Shown here in pieces: positions 34,301 to 43,560 of a stretch of 64,000 nt of DNA; positions within the stretch are counted from its first letter, which is position 1, and each line of letters begins with the position of its first letter. Source of the DNA: Pampus argenteus (Eukaryota; Chordata; Actinopteri; Scombriformes; Stromateidae); the NCBI GenBank assembly GCA_036937835.1, contig CM072862.1:25637001-25701000 (forward strand), read 5' to 3'. The notes beneath the pieces are model-generated. The model was not told where the DNA came from. It searched no databases and saw only the letters and a program-made list of their open reading frames with translations. The translations under genes and the position numbers were made by a program.

Positions 34301-34858
34301 GCTGCTACAATAAAACCAACCGGATGTTTTCTATACAGTCTATTTATATTAATATAAAATGAGTCATTTTAACTGAATATGAAACATCCACAGATCTGCA
34401 GCCCTCTGGAGCTTTCAGCCTCTTTTGTCAGCACATTTAAATTTTAATCAGTCCACTTTCATCTATTCAAGTCAGCCATTTTCAGATAAAGCCGCTCTAC
34501 GCTTCCTGCACGGCGCCAAAGCAGACAGACAAAGTTATCGACTCGCCGGTGAAGAAACGGGAGCATTTAGCAGCTAAAGAGCCGGATATTTCCCTCAGGA
34601 GTCGGTGCAAAACAAAAGTCAAGGAGTGAAATCAGCAGAGTGAACGCTTATGTTGTCTGCAGTTGTTCCCATACGGTCGGTGAGGATGGAGGATGGAGGA
34701 TGGAGGATGAAGGATGGAGGATGAAGAGGATGAAGAGGATGGAGCTGCTGATATTTACCTCATAATGTCATTAAAAGATATAAAAATGATTTAATCCGTT
34801 ATTGGCTGATATATCTTATTAAAAACACATCAGTGAGTCACTTCACTGCACTGGGTGA
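31331..34858. other. Intergenic, no gene seen
   Basis: Mostly AT-rich. Contains a GA-rich run (about 31915-31940), a dispersed repeat fragment at 34560-34650, a GGATGGA short tandem run at 34685-34741 and another repeat fragment at 34815-34858. Frames up to 97 codons lack any domain. No promoter, RNA gene or exon could be supported. Confidence 0.5.
34560..34650 (+). repeat. Dispersed repeat, 'gagcatttagcagctaaag' family, copy 3
   Basis: Reads 'gagcatttagcagctaaaga' then 'ccggatatttccctcagga', differing in a few bases from copies at 4884 and 9774. Confidence 0.6.
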
Positions 34859-34859
34859 C

Positions 34860-34944
<85 letters not shown>

Positions 34945-34970
34945 ACACACACACACACACACACACAGAC
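34860..34970. repeat. (AC)n microsatellite
   Basis: About 55 dinucleotide units with three or four isolated interruptions (cg, ag). Long AC tracts are typical of teleost intergenic DNA. Predicted frames across it (poly Thr-His) are artefacts. Confidence 0.97.
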
Positions 34971-35850
34971 CTGCTGCCAGAAAAACACTCGCTTGAATAT
35001 CAAATGTGATTTAATCCACAATAAACCCCCCAACAACTAAACATGTGGTGCAGGTTAAAGTTACGACATCGTCATCATAACTACTGCTCCATGTCACCTG
35101 TCACTCAAACGTGACTACAGGTCATATTTTTTGGGGCGGGGCTGGACTGACTTTATGACCTGTTGTGTTGTTTTTCTTGGGAGACGTGAGACTGTAACAC
35201 TTGTTTCCTCCCAGAGACTGACGCAGACTGAAACAACGCTGCAGCCTCGTGTTATTCGAGGAAGCGTCGACGGACATTGACGTCATTCGGTTTTTAACCT
35301 GCGTCCTTCATCCTGTTAGCGAGGCCTTTCATTATCGCCTAACAAACCTTAATGCGATTGTTGGTGACGTGTGAATTTTCTGGCATCGAGAAACGAATCA
35401 TTCCTGCCGATGTGAACCCCTGAACGCTGTTTAGGTTGAATCAACATCTCTGGAGATGCTCCCTGAGGAACCTGTTGATGATGATCCAACCTGGCAGTGG
35501 CAGCTTCAGTAGGAGGGAAGATGTTCTGTAAATGTATTGTTGTTAAATGTGCCTGCAGGCTGTGGCATCATGGGATTTCCTCCCCGCCTGGATTCATGTT
35601 GTGACGTTGTCTACTTGTGAAGCGGATGAATAAAAGGCGTGTGAGTGTCCCGGCGTGCTCTGTTGATGTGCTGGGATGCGTTCAGATGCAGCAGATTCTG
35701 GTTGATCTGCCTACATGTGGTCGCTCAGCGCCAGGCGGCTGAATTAAAAGCACCGTCGGGTCGTTAAATAAAAGGTTTTTCACTCTCTCCACTTCTTCAT
35801 CTCAGGACTGATTGGAATTGATTGACGACCACTCAAAAATCAAAAGCTTC
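34971..35850. other. Intergenic, unique sequence
   Basis: No gene seen. 35270-35480 is non-repetitive, moderately GC-rich and unlike its surroundings; it could be a conserved non-coding element, but that cannot be tested here. Confidence 0.4.
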
Positions 35851-37580
35851 TTTTCTCATCGTTCTGTCCTCCACTTCTTCTCTATAAGCCTTTTCTCCTC
35901 CTTTGTCTCTTTTTATTTTCCTTTCATGCGTATCTCTCCTCACCTGTCTTTCATTTGCTCTCCTTACCTCTATCCTTGTTTCCTTTCCTCTCTTTCTATC
36001 CTTTTTTCTTGTCGTCTCCTTTCCTCTCCTTGTTTTTCTTTCCTTCCCTATATCTGTTGTTTCCTTTCCTGTCCTCTCTTCTATCATTGCTTTTTTCTTT
36101 TCCTTGTTTCCTTTCCTCCCTTCTATCCTTTTTCTCGTCACCTCTGTATATCTCTTCTCTTTCTCTCTTTTTCTCCTCTCCTCATCGGCACATCTCTCCT
36201 TTTATTTCCTCCCACTCTTTCACATTGTGTATAATTCGTTCCTCTCATCTCTCAGTTCCCCTGTTCATTTAGTTATTTATATCTTCTCTTTATTTTCTGT
36301 CCTCTCCTCCTTTTCCTTTCTCTCCTCTTTTCTCCTCGCCTGTATCCTCTCTTTCTTCTCACCTCCCCTCCTGTCTTCTGTTTCATTTTCTTTCCTCTCC
36401 TCTTGTTTTCCTCTTTTTCCTCCTCTCATCTCTTTTTGTTTTTCCTCTCCTCTCATTGTCTTTTCCCTTCCTTCCTTTCTGTTTCCTCTCTTTTCTTTCT
36501 TCCTTTTCAACCTCCAAGTCATTTTCTTTTCTTTTCTTTTCTTTTCTTTTCTTTTCTTTTCTTTTCTTTTCTTTTCCTCTTTCTTTTTCCACTTGTTGTT
36601 CTGTATCTCCCCTCTTTCCCTTTCTCCCACTTTTTCCTTCTCTCCTCTCTAATTATCTTTTTTCCTTTTCTGTCCTCTTGTTCTCTTCTCTTCCTCTCTT
36701 GTCTTGTGCTTCCTTCCTCTCATCTTTCCTGTCCTCAACCCTGTATCTCCCCTCTTTCCCTCTCTTTCTCTCTCTCTTGTTTTGCCCTTGACTTCTGTCT
36801 AATACCTTCCTCTCCTCCCTCTCTTCATCCTCCTCTCCTCCCTCCCTTCATCCTCCTCTCCTCCCTCTCTTCATCCTTCTCTTCTCCCTCCCTTCATCCT
36901 CCTCTCTTCCTTCCCTTCATCCTCCTCTCTTCTCTCCCTTCATCCTCTTCTCCTCCTTCCCTTCATCCCCCTCTCCTCCCTCCTTTCATCCTCCTCTCCT
37001 CCCTCCCTTCATCCTCTTCTCTTCCTTTCCTTCATCATCCTCTCTTCCTTCCCTTCATCCTCCTCTCCTCCCTCCATTCATCCTCCTCTTCTCCCTCCCT
37101 TCATCCTCCTCTCCTCCCTCCCTTCATCTTCCACTCCTCCCTCCCTTCATCCTCCTCTCCTCCCTCCCTTCATCCTTCTCTCCTCCCTCCCTTCATCCTC
37201 CTCTCCTCCCTCCCTTCATCCTCCTCTCCTCCTTCCCTTCATCCTCCTCTCCTCCCTCCCTTCATCCTCCTCTCCTCCCTCCCTTCATCCTCCTCTCTTC
37301 CTTCCCTTCATCCTCCTCTCCTCCCTCCCTTCATCCTCCTCTCCTCCCTCCCTTCATCCTCCTCTCTTCCTTCCCTTCATCCTCCTCTCCTCCCTCCCTC
37401 CGTTTATCCTCCTCTCCTCCCTCCCTTCTCCTGCTCTCTCCTTACTCATTTCCAGGTCTTCTCTCTCTCTCCATCTCCTCTCCACGCAGCTCTTACTCTT
37501 TCTTTCATCTTTCCTCTGTTAGTCTCTCTCGTCCTCCTCCTCCTCCTCCTCCTCCTCCTCCTCCTCCTCTTTTCCAGCAG
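35850..37580. repeat. Pyrimidine-rich (CT) block
   Basis: About 1.7 kb in which the + strand is almost entirely C and T. It includes a (TTTTC)n run at 36522-36577, a minisatellite at about 36805-37435 and a (TCC)n run at 37531-37569. Long open frames in all three + frames (up to 395 codons of Ser/Phe/Leu/Pro) and Lys/Glu/Arg frames on the other strand result from the lack of A-containing stop codons. Such tracts can form triplex (H-DNA). Confidence 0.95.
36805..37435. repeat. Minisatellite, 24-26-bp 'cttcatcctcctctcctccc' units
   Basis: More than twenty imperfect tandem copies of a unit reading 'cttcatcctcctctcctccc' plus a few pyrimidines, with regular variants 'ctcttcctt' and 'cttctctcc'. 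It forms the centre of the pyrimidine block. Confidence 0.93.
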
Positions 37581-38273
37581 CAGATACTGAACAGCAGCAG
37601 TATCACTCAGCACAGCAACGACTGAAAGTGAGGACTGCTGATTTTTGTTTTTCTCCTCTTCTGCCCTCCTCCTTTTTTTTATCACTTTTTTCACATTCAG
37701 TCGTTTCATTTCCTTCATTTCTTCTGTACTTTTTTGTTTTTTTTTTCCTGCCACATTGATCCTCTTCGAAGTGCAGCAGTATGAGGGTACCGTGCATTTC
37801 AAACAGGGTTTCTGCTCCAACTACAGCATGTAGCAATGTGCTTTTCTTTTCTGAGCGTCACATTGGAGATAAGTAGGACAGTCTTGCAGTATGTCAACCT
37901 CTGGACTCACATCTGCTCCTTTATGAACGGATATCTTAGCAGGTATGAGTTTTCTTTAATCCTAACTTAATTAATGTAAATCCTTCTTTCAGTCACAGAA
38001 TGTGTTGCAGGTAAAATATGAAATATTGACCGTAGCTATAGTACCAAGGATGTGAGACATGTGTATTTTATTCTGAAAATCAGATATTTGTCTATCTGAT
38101 GGATATTTTCTTCTGAAACTAAAGAGACTTTTTCTATTTCATTCATTCACTCTTTTTTTTGTCTTCTCTCATTCATTTTGCCATCTTTGTACTTTTTATG
38201 TTCAGTTATTTTCTCACTAGCTGCCCTTGAATGCACAAAAAATGGAGATCATAACATCAGTCATTTGACCAGG
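37581..38273 (+). promoter_or_regulatory. adra2d: Proposed 5' leader of adra2d
   Basis: Sequence 'atatcttagcag' is followed by a good donor (gtatga, from 37943), and 'ttattttctcactag' is an acceptor ending at 38220. A non-coding exon ending at 37942 spliced to 38221 would give a leader containing one short upstream frame (38242-38268, 8 codons) that stops 5 bases before the main ATG. This is inference from splice signals alone; transcription could also start inside this stretch without splicing. Confidence 0.3.
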
Positions 38274-41200
38274 ATGGACGTCTCGGATGTGTTGACACCT
38301 GTGATGGACACGATGCCGCCCACTTTACCATCAAACTCTTCTTTAGAGAATATTAGCCAGGCGTCCTCTCCCTCGTCAAGATCTCCTCCTCTACCTCCTC
38401 ACTCGCAGGTGGCGTCAGTGTTCATCATGCTGGTGGTCACCGTCATCATCCTGGGGACTGTGGTGGGTAACATGCTGGTCGTGGTGGCGGTGTTCACCAG
38501 CCGAGCGCTGCGGGCGCCTCAGAACCTCTTCCTGGTGTCTCTGGCGTCTGCGGACATACTGGTGGCGACGCTGGTCATCCCTTTCTCCTTGGCTAATGAG
38601 GTGAGGAAACTGATACTTTAGATTTTCATACTCCAAGGATGTTTTCAAAACCTGTAGTTCATTTGCTGTGAACTGAATCAGCAGTAAATTTGATTTGGTA
38701 AACTTGTGCCGGTTTCAAGCAAACTCAAATACACCTTTAAAAGGTTAAATGTGAAGGCGCTTCTTTCTGTCCAAATCTCAAAAATGTGCCAGACTTTGTA
38801 GTTAGTCATTCTACCTGCTAACAACCAGTCATTTCATCCTCATTTGCATCTCAGGGTGCAAACTTTACCTGGCTATGGGAGCCATTTAGCTCAAACTTGT
38901 AGAGTTCGGTCCAATCACACTACGGACAAACCGCTCCGGAGCTTGTTTGCAACTTCCACTTCCTTGTTGTGGTCCACACCAGAGTTCGATTCCTGTGTTC
39001 AGATCTGCTCAAAGTAGTTGCACCAACCAGACACCTGTTATCTTGTCTGGATCAGGAAAAACACATTAATGCAGGTGTAAATACAGACAAAATGCATTTA
39101 AATCCAATCGATTTGTATCTTCTGGGGACCATGAATGTTTGTACTTGGCATCCATTCAACAGTTGCTGAGATATTTGAGTCTGGAAGCTGTTCGGCCGCC
39201 TGTCAAACACTTGATGGAGTATACTGACACCTTAACTCTGCCCAGCAACAAGCTACAGAAGAGCCCTTTTAGAAAAATACGTAGAGCCTACACAGTGGTA
39301 CCGCTTCCTTTGATCTGAGACCCACCATCTTTGTTGACAGCTCCACCCGTTTAACGTGTTCATACAGAATAAGATCAGAAGAAAAGCTCATCAATACCAG
39401 ATGTAAAATGTAAAAATGATCAGATGTAATTATATTATAATTAATATAATATATTATAGCTTGGATGTACAGTCTACATGACACACAGGCTTCTACTAGA
39501 GAAGTCAGTGTGTGTTTGTATAGATTTGAAGATCAATGAAATGCATCAATGATAAAACTTGCCCACAAGCCTCATTGGATGTAAAATCTGTAATTGTGCA
39601 CTTTAGTGACCCCTAGTGGCAGCAGGTGACAACAACAATTTGTAAAATGTCGAAGGTTTGAGGGGCGTTTATGTGACTTCAGGCAAAAGGAGCATTCCTC
39701 AAACATGTTTATTTGATTTGTTAAAGCACCCCTCCACTCAAAGATATGTTTTTCTTCTTGTTTCCTCAGTTGGATGTTTGATCTGTTTCCATATTCGTCT
39801 GCTGAAAGTGAAAAGTTTCTCTGCTCATTTCAGCAACACACTGTTGCAGTTTTATTCTTAGAAAACTGGTGTGTTTTTGAAATACCATATTAAACCTTTT
39901 ACAGCTTTTGAATCATTTCAGGCGTTTTAATGATGTCTTCTCTACCTTGTAATTGGTAGGTGTCTACTTCACGTGTCGCTGATGTTTCCTCTCAGATGTT
40001 CTTTGAGAGGAAACTGCACTGAGTAATAACAAGTTAGTGTTTTGTTCCTGCTTTTCATCAGCCATTAATATTTAACGTCTACCTGGTTCACTTTAGACAT
40101 TACAGAGTAATTTCCCTCCGCTTTAGGCTGGTGCTTTGAGTTCATCTGGGTCGCTGTTCTTTTCTTTTTATTTACCTTCCTGGTACATTGGATGAACCCG
40201 TCTGACTGATTTATCATCTGTCTCTCAGGTTTTATATGTTTTTTCTGTCTTCCAGTTGATTGGTTTCGTAATTCCACCTAAATAATGATACTCTAGGAAA
40301 TAAAAAGAAAATCAATTTAAATAAAATAACATTAACTACAACTACATTCTTCTATATTAAGGCTACACTAATAGAAAATATCAATTTAGTTGTTATCTTC
40401 TCCCCCAAACAAAGGCTAATGGTTATTTTCATAATTTGTTTGTTCATCTTTTCCTTATTAAAACTCCTACATGCAAGTTCTGTAACTCTAGTTAGCGCTA
40501 GCATGGCTGGAGACTAGAAGTTATGGAGCTTTTCTATTGCAGGTATCAGGAGCTTGTTAGCCTGCAGCTAATGCTAACTTGAGTCTGTATAAGAGGAGTT
40601 ACAGGCCAGAAATGCATTCATGTATTTATTGCTTCCACCCCTGATTCAACTAAAGGTCAAGGCTCACTTAAAAACTTAAGAAGATAAAAATGTCTGTACT
40701 GTTGCCAGTTTTCTCAATAAGTCTGGGTCACAGGAGCCTTTGACAAAAACTCCTCATATTAAGAATTATGCTTTGCAGCATATTTCAACTAAAGTAATGT
40801 AAGAAAAACTGTAATGTCTTTTATAAAATGTTTTATCTGGAAAATGTCCAAATCTGTTAACATGGCCCTTTCCATTTCTCAAGTCAAGGTGACGCCTTCA
40901 ATTTGTTTGTTTGGTCAAATCTACAAGACGAAAAACAAATATATTCAGTTTCCAGTGATATAGAACAAAGAAAAGCAGCAAACTGAGAAGCTGGAGTTCG
41001 GTGTTCTTAGCCATGCTGGTGCCATGGTTCAAGGAAAGTTCATATGTTGGTCCGGACAGAAACTGCTGGAATTTGGTACAAACATTCATGGTCCCCAGAA
41101 GATGAAGCCCATTGACTTTAGTGATCCTCTGACTTTTCCTCTAGCGCCACCATAAGGTTGACATTTGTACTTTTACTATTGGATGGATAACTATAACAGT

Positions 41201-41439
41201 GTTCTGCTGCTAAACTAACCAAAATAACATGCTAACCTAAGATGGTGAACATAGTAAACATTATACCTGCTAAACATTAGCATGTTAGCATTGTCACTAT
41301 GTTCTGCTTTAAGACAGCGAGATACCAGCTTCAATGTAGGTCCATCAAAATTAAAACATAACGAAGAACGTTTGGTGAACAAAGAGAGCAGTCGTGCAAC
41401 GTGTTTTAATTTTGATGGACTAGCATTATCACTGTTAGC

Positions 41440-41517
<78 letters not shown>

Positions 41518-42735
41518 AATGCATGTCATAGCTGTGTTTAATTGAGTAATTAACATATCTTAATTGGTTTCCCATCTTTCCAGGTCATGGGCTACTGGTA
41601 CTTTGGGTCCATCTGGTGCTCCTTCTACCTAGCTCTGGACGTCCTCTTTTGCACTTCCTCCATTGTCCATCTCTGCGCCATCAGCCTTGACCGCTACTGG
41701 TCTGTCACCAAAGCTGTCAGCTACAACCGTAAGCGGACACCCAAACGGATTAAAGCGATGATCAGCATCGTGTGGCTCATATCTATCATCATCTCTTCCC
41801 CGCCGCTCCTCATGACGCAGAACGAGGAGAGTTGGGATTTGGACATGGAGGAGGACAATAACACACAGAGGCAGGAGTGTCTTCTCAACAACCAGACGTG
41901 GTACATCCTGTCCTCCTGCCTCGTGTCCTTCTTCGCCCCCGGAGTCATCATGATACTTGTCTATTGTAAGATCTATCGTGTGGCCAAGCAGCGGGCCTCC
42001 ACTGTGTTCGTGGCGAAGAACGTGATGGAGCGGCAGCCGTCGCAGTCCGAGACCTGCTTCGTGGGCACCGCCGGGACTTGCCAAAGAAAGGGAGCCAGCT
42101 GCGGGAAACCCCAGTATGAGCTTGATAGCCCGCGGCCTGCAAACCGACACAGCTCTTCCAACGTAGGCAGTGACAGCAACAATCACAAGAGAGGAGAGCT
42201 GGATGATATTGACTTAGAGGAGAGGAGCTGTGACATAAAAACAACCTCCTCGTTTACGTCTTCACTCCGCTTCCCAAGGAGAGCCGGCGGGAGGGTGAAA
42301 ACAGAGGAGGGAAAGGATGCTGAGTCAACAGCAAACAGATTGAAGCCACCTCCTCCTCCTTCCTGTGCCTCCATATCATGGGCATCATCCGACCACTGCT
42401 CCCACCACTTCCTCCTCTCTTCTCCTGTGCAGCTCCAAAGCCGGCAAACGTCTCTGTCCAAAAACAAAGTGGCACAAATGAGGGAGAAGCGCTTCACGTT
42501 TGTTCTGGCAGTGGTGATGGGGGTTTTTGTCCTCTGCTGGTTTCCGTTCTTCTTCACTTACAGTCTCCACGCTGTCTGCAGAGAGAACTGCACGATCCCT
42601 GACACACTCTTCAACCTCTTCTTCTGGATCGGCTACTGCAACAGCTGTTTAAATCCCATCATATACACTATTTTTAACCGAGACTTCAGGAGGGCCTTTA
42701 AGAAGATTTTATTTCCAACTCATAAACATACATAA
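38274..42735 (+). CDS. adra2d: Alpha-2 adrenergic receptor, teleost 2D type (2 coding exons)
   Basis: Gi-coupled receptor for adrenaline and noradrenaline in the plasma membrane. Coding exons 38274-38600 and 41584-42735 join in phase 0 (ANE / VMGYWYFG) to 492 codons. The ATG at 38274 has a good context (aggATGG); an in-frame ATG at 38178 is an alternative if the leader is unspliced. Seen: N-terminal N-glycosylation sequons, TM1 with GN, TM2 'SLASADILVATLVIPFSLANE', TM3 with Asp128 (amine binding) and 'DRYWSV' (145-150), TM5 'SSCLVSFFAPG', a long third intracellular loop, TM6 'FVLCWFPFFFTYSL', and TM7 'FFWIGYCNSCLNPIIYTIF'. The start of loop 3 ('STVFVAKN', 'ERQPSQSETCF', 'ELDDIDLEE') is, from memory, typical of fish alpha-2D. 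The C-tail has no cysteine for palmitoylation. The a or b copy cannot be assigned. Confidence 0.92.
39114..39186 (+). repeat. Dispersed repeat, copy 2 ('ggggaccatgaat' family)
   Basis: Core 'tcttctggggaccatgaat' followed by 'tgagatatttgagtctgga', matching 1615-1765 in the same orientation and 41015-41310 in reverse. Confidence 0.6.
41015..41310 (-). repeat. Dispersed repeat, copy 3 ('ggggaccatgaat' family)
   Basis: On the minus strand the core reads 'catcttctggggaccatgaa', preceded by 'gtggcgctagaggaaaagtc' and, further upstream, by 'gctaacatgctaatg'-type sequence. This is the longest copy in the window, and the arrangement is common in teleosts. A related 'tagcatgctaacctgttagc' fragment lies near 45195. 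Confidence 0.65.
41440..41518. repeat. (ATCT)n microsatellite in the adra2d intron
   Basis: About 19 uninterrupted units ending 66 bases before the exon-2 acceptor. Same unit as 10249-10340 and 55663-55778. Confidence 0.95.
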
Positions 42736-42750
42736 GATGTGAATGTACGT

Positions 42751-43313
42751 CAGTGGTGGAAAGTAACTAAGTATATTTACTTAAGTACAAGTATTTCCAT
42801 GTGATGCTACTTTATACTTTCTACTCCACTACATTTATCTGACAGCTTTAGTTACTGTTCAGATGCAGATTAGAACTTTGTTTCTTCTTCTTTCCTCTCC
42901 CATTAATCATCTCACGACCCCTCAGATTTATCTGGTGACCCTTTGGAGGGCCCCGACCCCTAGGTTGGGAACCACTGGACTAAACTAGCTAACTGTATAT
43001 AAAGTAGTTGAAACTAGCTCCACCTCCAGCAGCTACAACAGTAACATGCTGCTCTAACACTGATGCTTCAGTATTAATAATATAATGATGTCATATATAA
43101 TAATATATCAGTCACTACTGATACTGCAGTACTTTAACTACATCAAGATCACTATACTTATGTACTGATACTGCAGTACTTTAACTACATCAAGATCACT
43201 ATACTTATGTACTGTTACTGCAGTACTTTAACTAAATCAAGCTTATATACTTTTATTTTTAAATTGCTGTACTTTTACTTAAGTAAAGGATGTGAGTACT
43301 TCTTTCACCACTG
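42751..43313. mobile_element. Short hAT-like non-autonomous transposon
   Basis: Terminal inverted repeats: start CAGTGGTGGAAAGTAAC, end on the opposite strand CAGTGGTGAAAGAAGTAC. The interior is a familiar teleost repeat ('acttaagtacaagtatttcc', 'ctactccactacatttatct', 'cccctaggttgggaaccact'). Near its right end a 47-base segment is tandemly repeated about 2.5 times (43130-43240). No transposase frame. The flanks (atgtacgt / atgtgcac) are only a poor 8-base target duplication, so the insertion looks old. The element begins 15 bases after the adra2d stop codon. Confidence 0.8.
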
Positions 43314-43560
43314 ATGTGCACGTATGTGTGTGTAAGAAAGACACAAACACAGATGTGTGCACATGGTTTTGATCCTGTTTTCCACTGTGCTGTCATACCG
43401 ACATTAAAGGGCTTGTCATACAGCCTGAGTATTGATTTATTATTCAGCTGCTTTAATTTATTAAATAATCACTTTCGATTATGACATAGATGCTGTGAAC
43501 AAAGATCCTTGATGCAATAAAGGTTCAATTACAACTTGTGTTTTGGAACTTGAATGTTAA
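43314..43560 (+). terminator. adra2d: Candidate adra2d poly(A) region
   Basis: ATTAAA near 43403 and AATAAA at 43516-43521, the latter followed by a GT-rich stretch ('acttgtgttttgg'). If used, the adra2d 3' UTR would be about 800 bases and would contain the whole hAT-like element. Confidence 0.45.

Larger units (their letters stand above)
38601..41583 (+). other. adra2d: adra2d intron inside TM2
   Basis: Donor gtgagg (38601) and acceptor 'cccatctttccag' (ends 41583) flank 2983 bases. The intron falls between the codons for Glu109 and Val110, at the end of TM2, so neither part alone can make a receptor. It holds repeat copies at 39114-39186 and 41015-41310 and an ATCT array at 41440-41518. 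No other exon was seen. Confidence 0.85.

Noticed and set aside
34830..35040. Cys/Val and Thr/His repeat frames
   Set aside because: Translation of the AC microsatellite.
36403..37590. Open frame of 395 codons (Ser/Phe/Leu/Pro-rich) and overlapping frames in the CT block
   Set aside because: Composition follows the pyrimidine repeat, all three frames are open, and no start context, domain or splice signal is present.
41629..42570. Antisense frames of 98-185 codons opposite adra2d exon 2
   Set aside because: Opposite strand of a strongly coding exon; no independent features.
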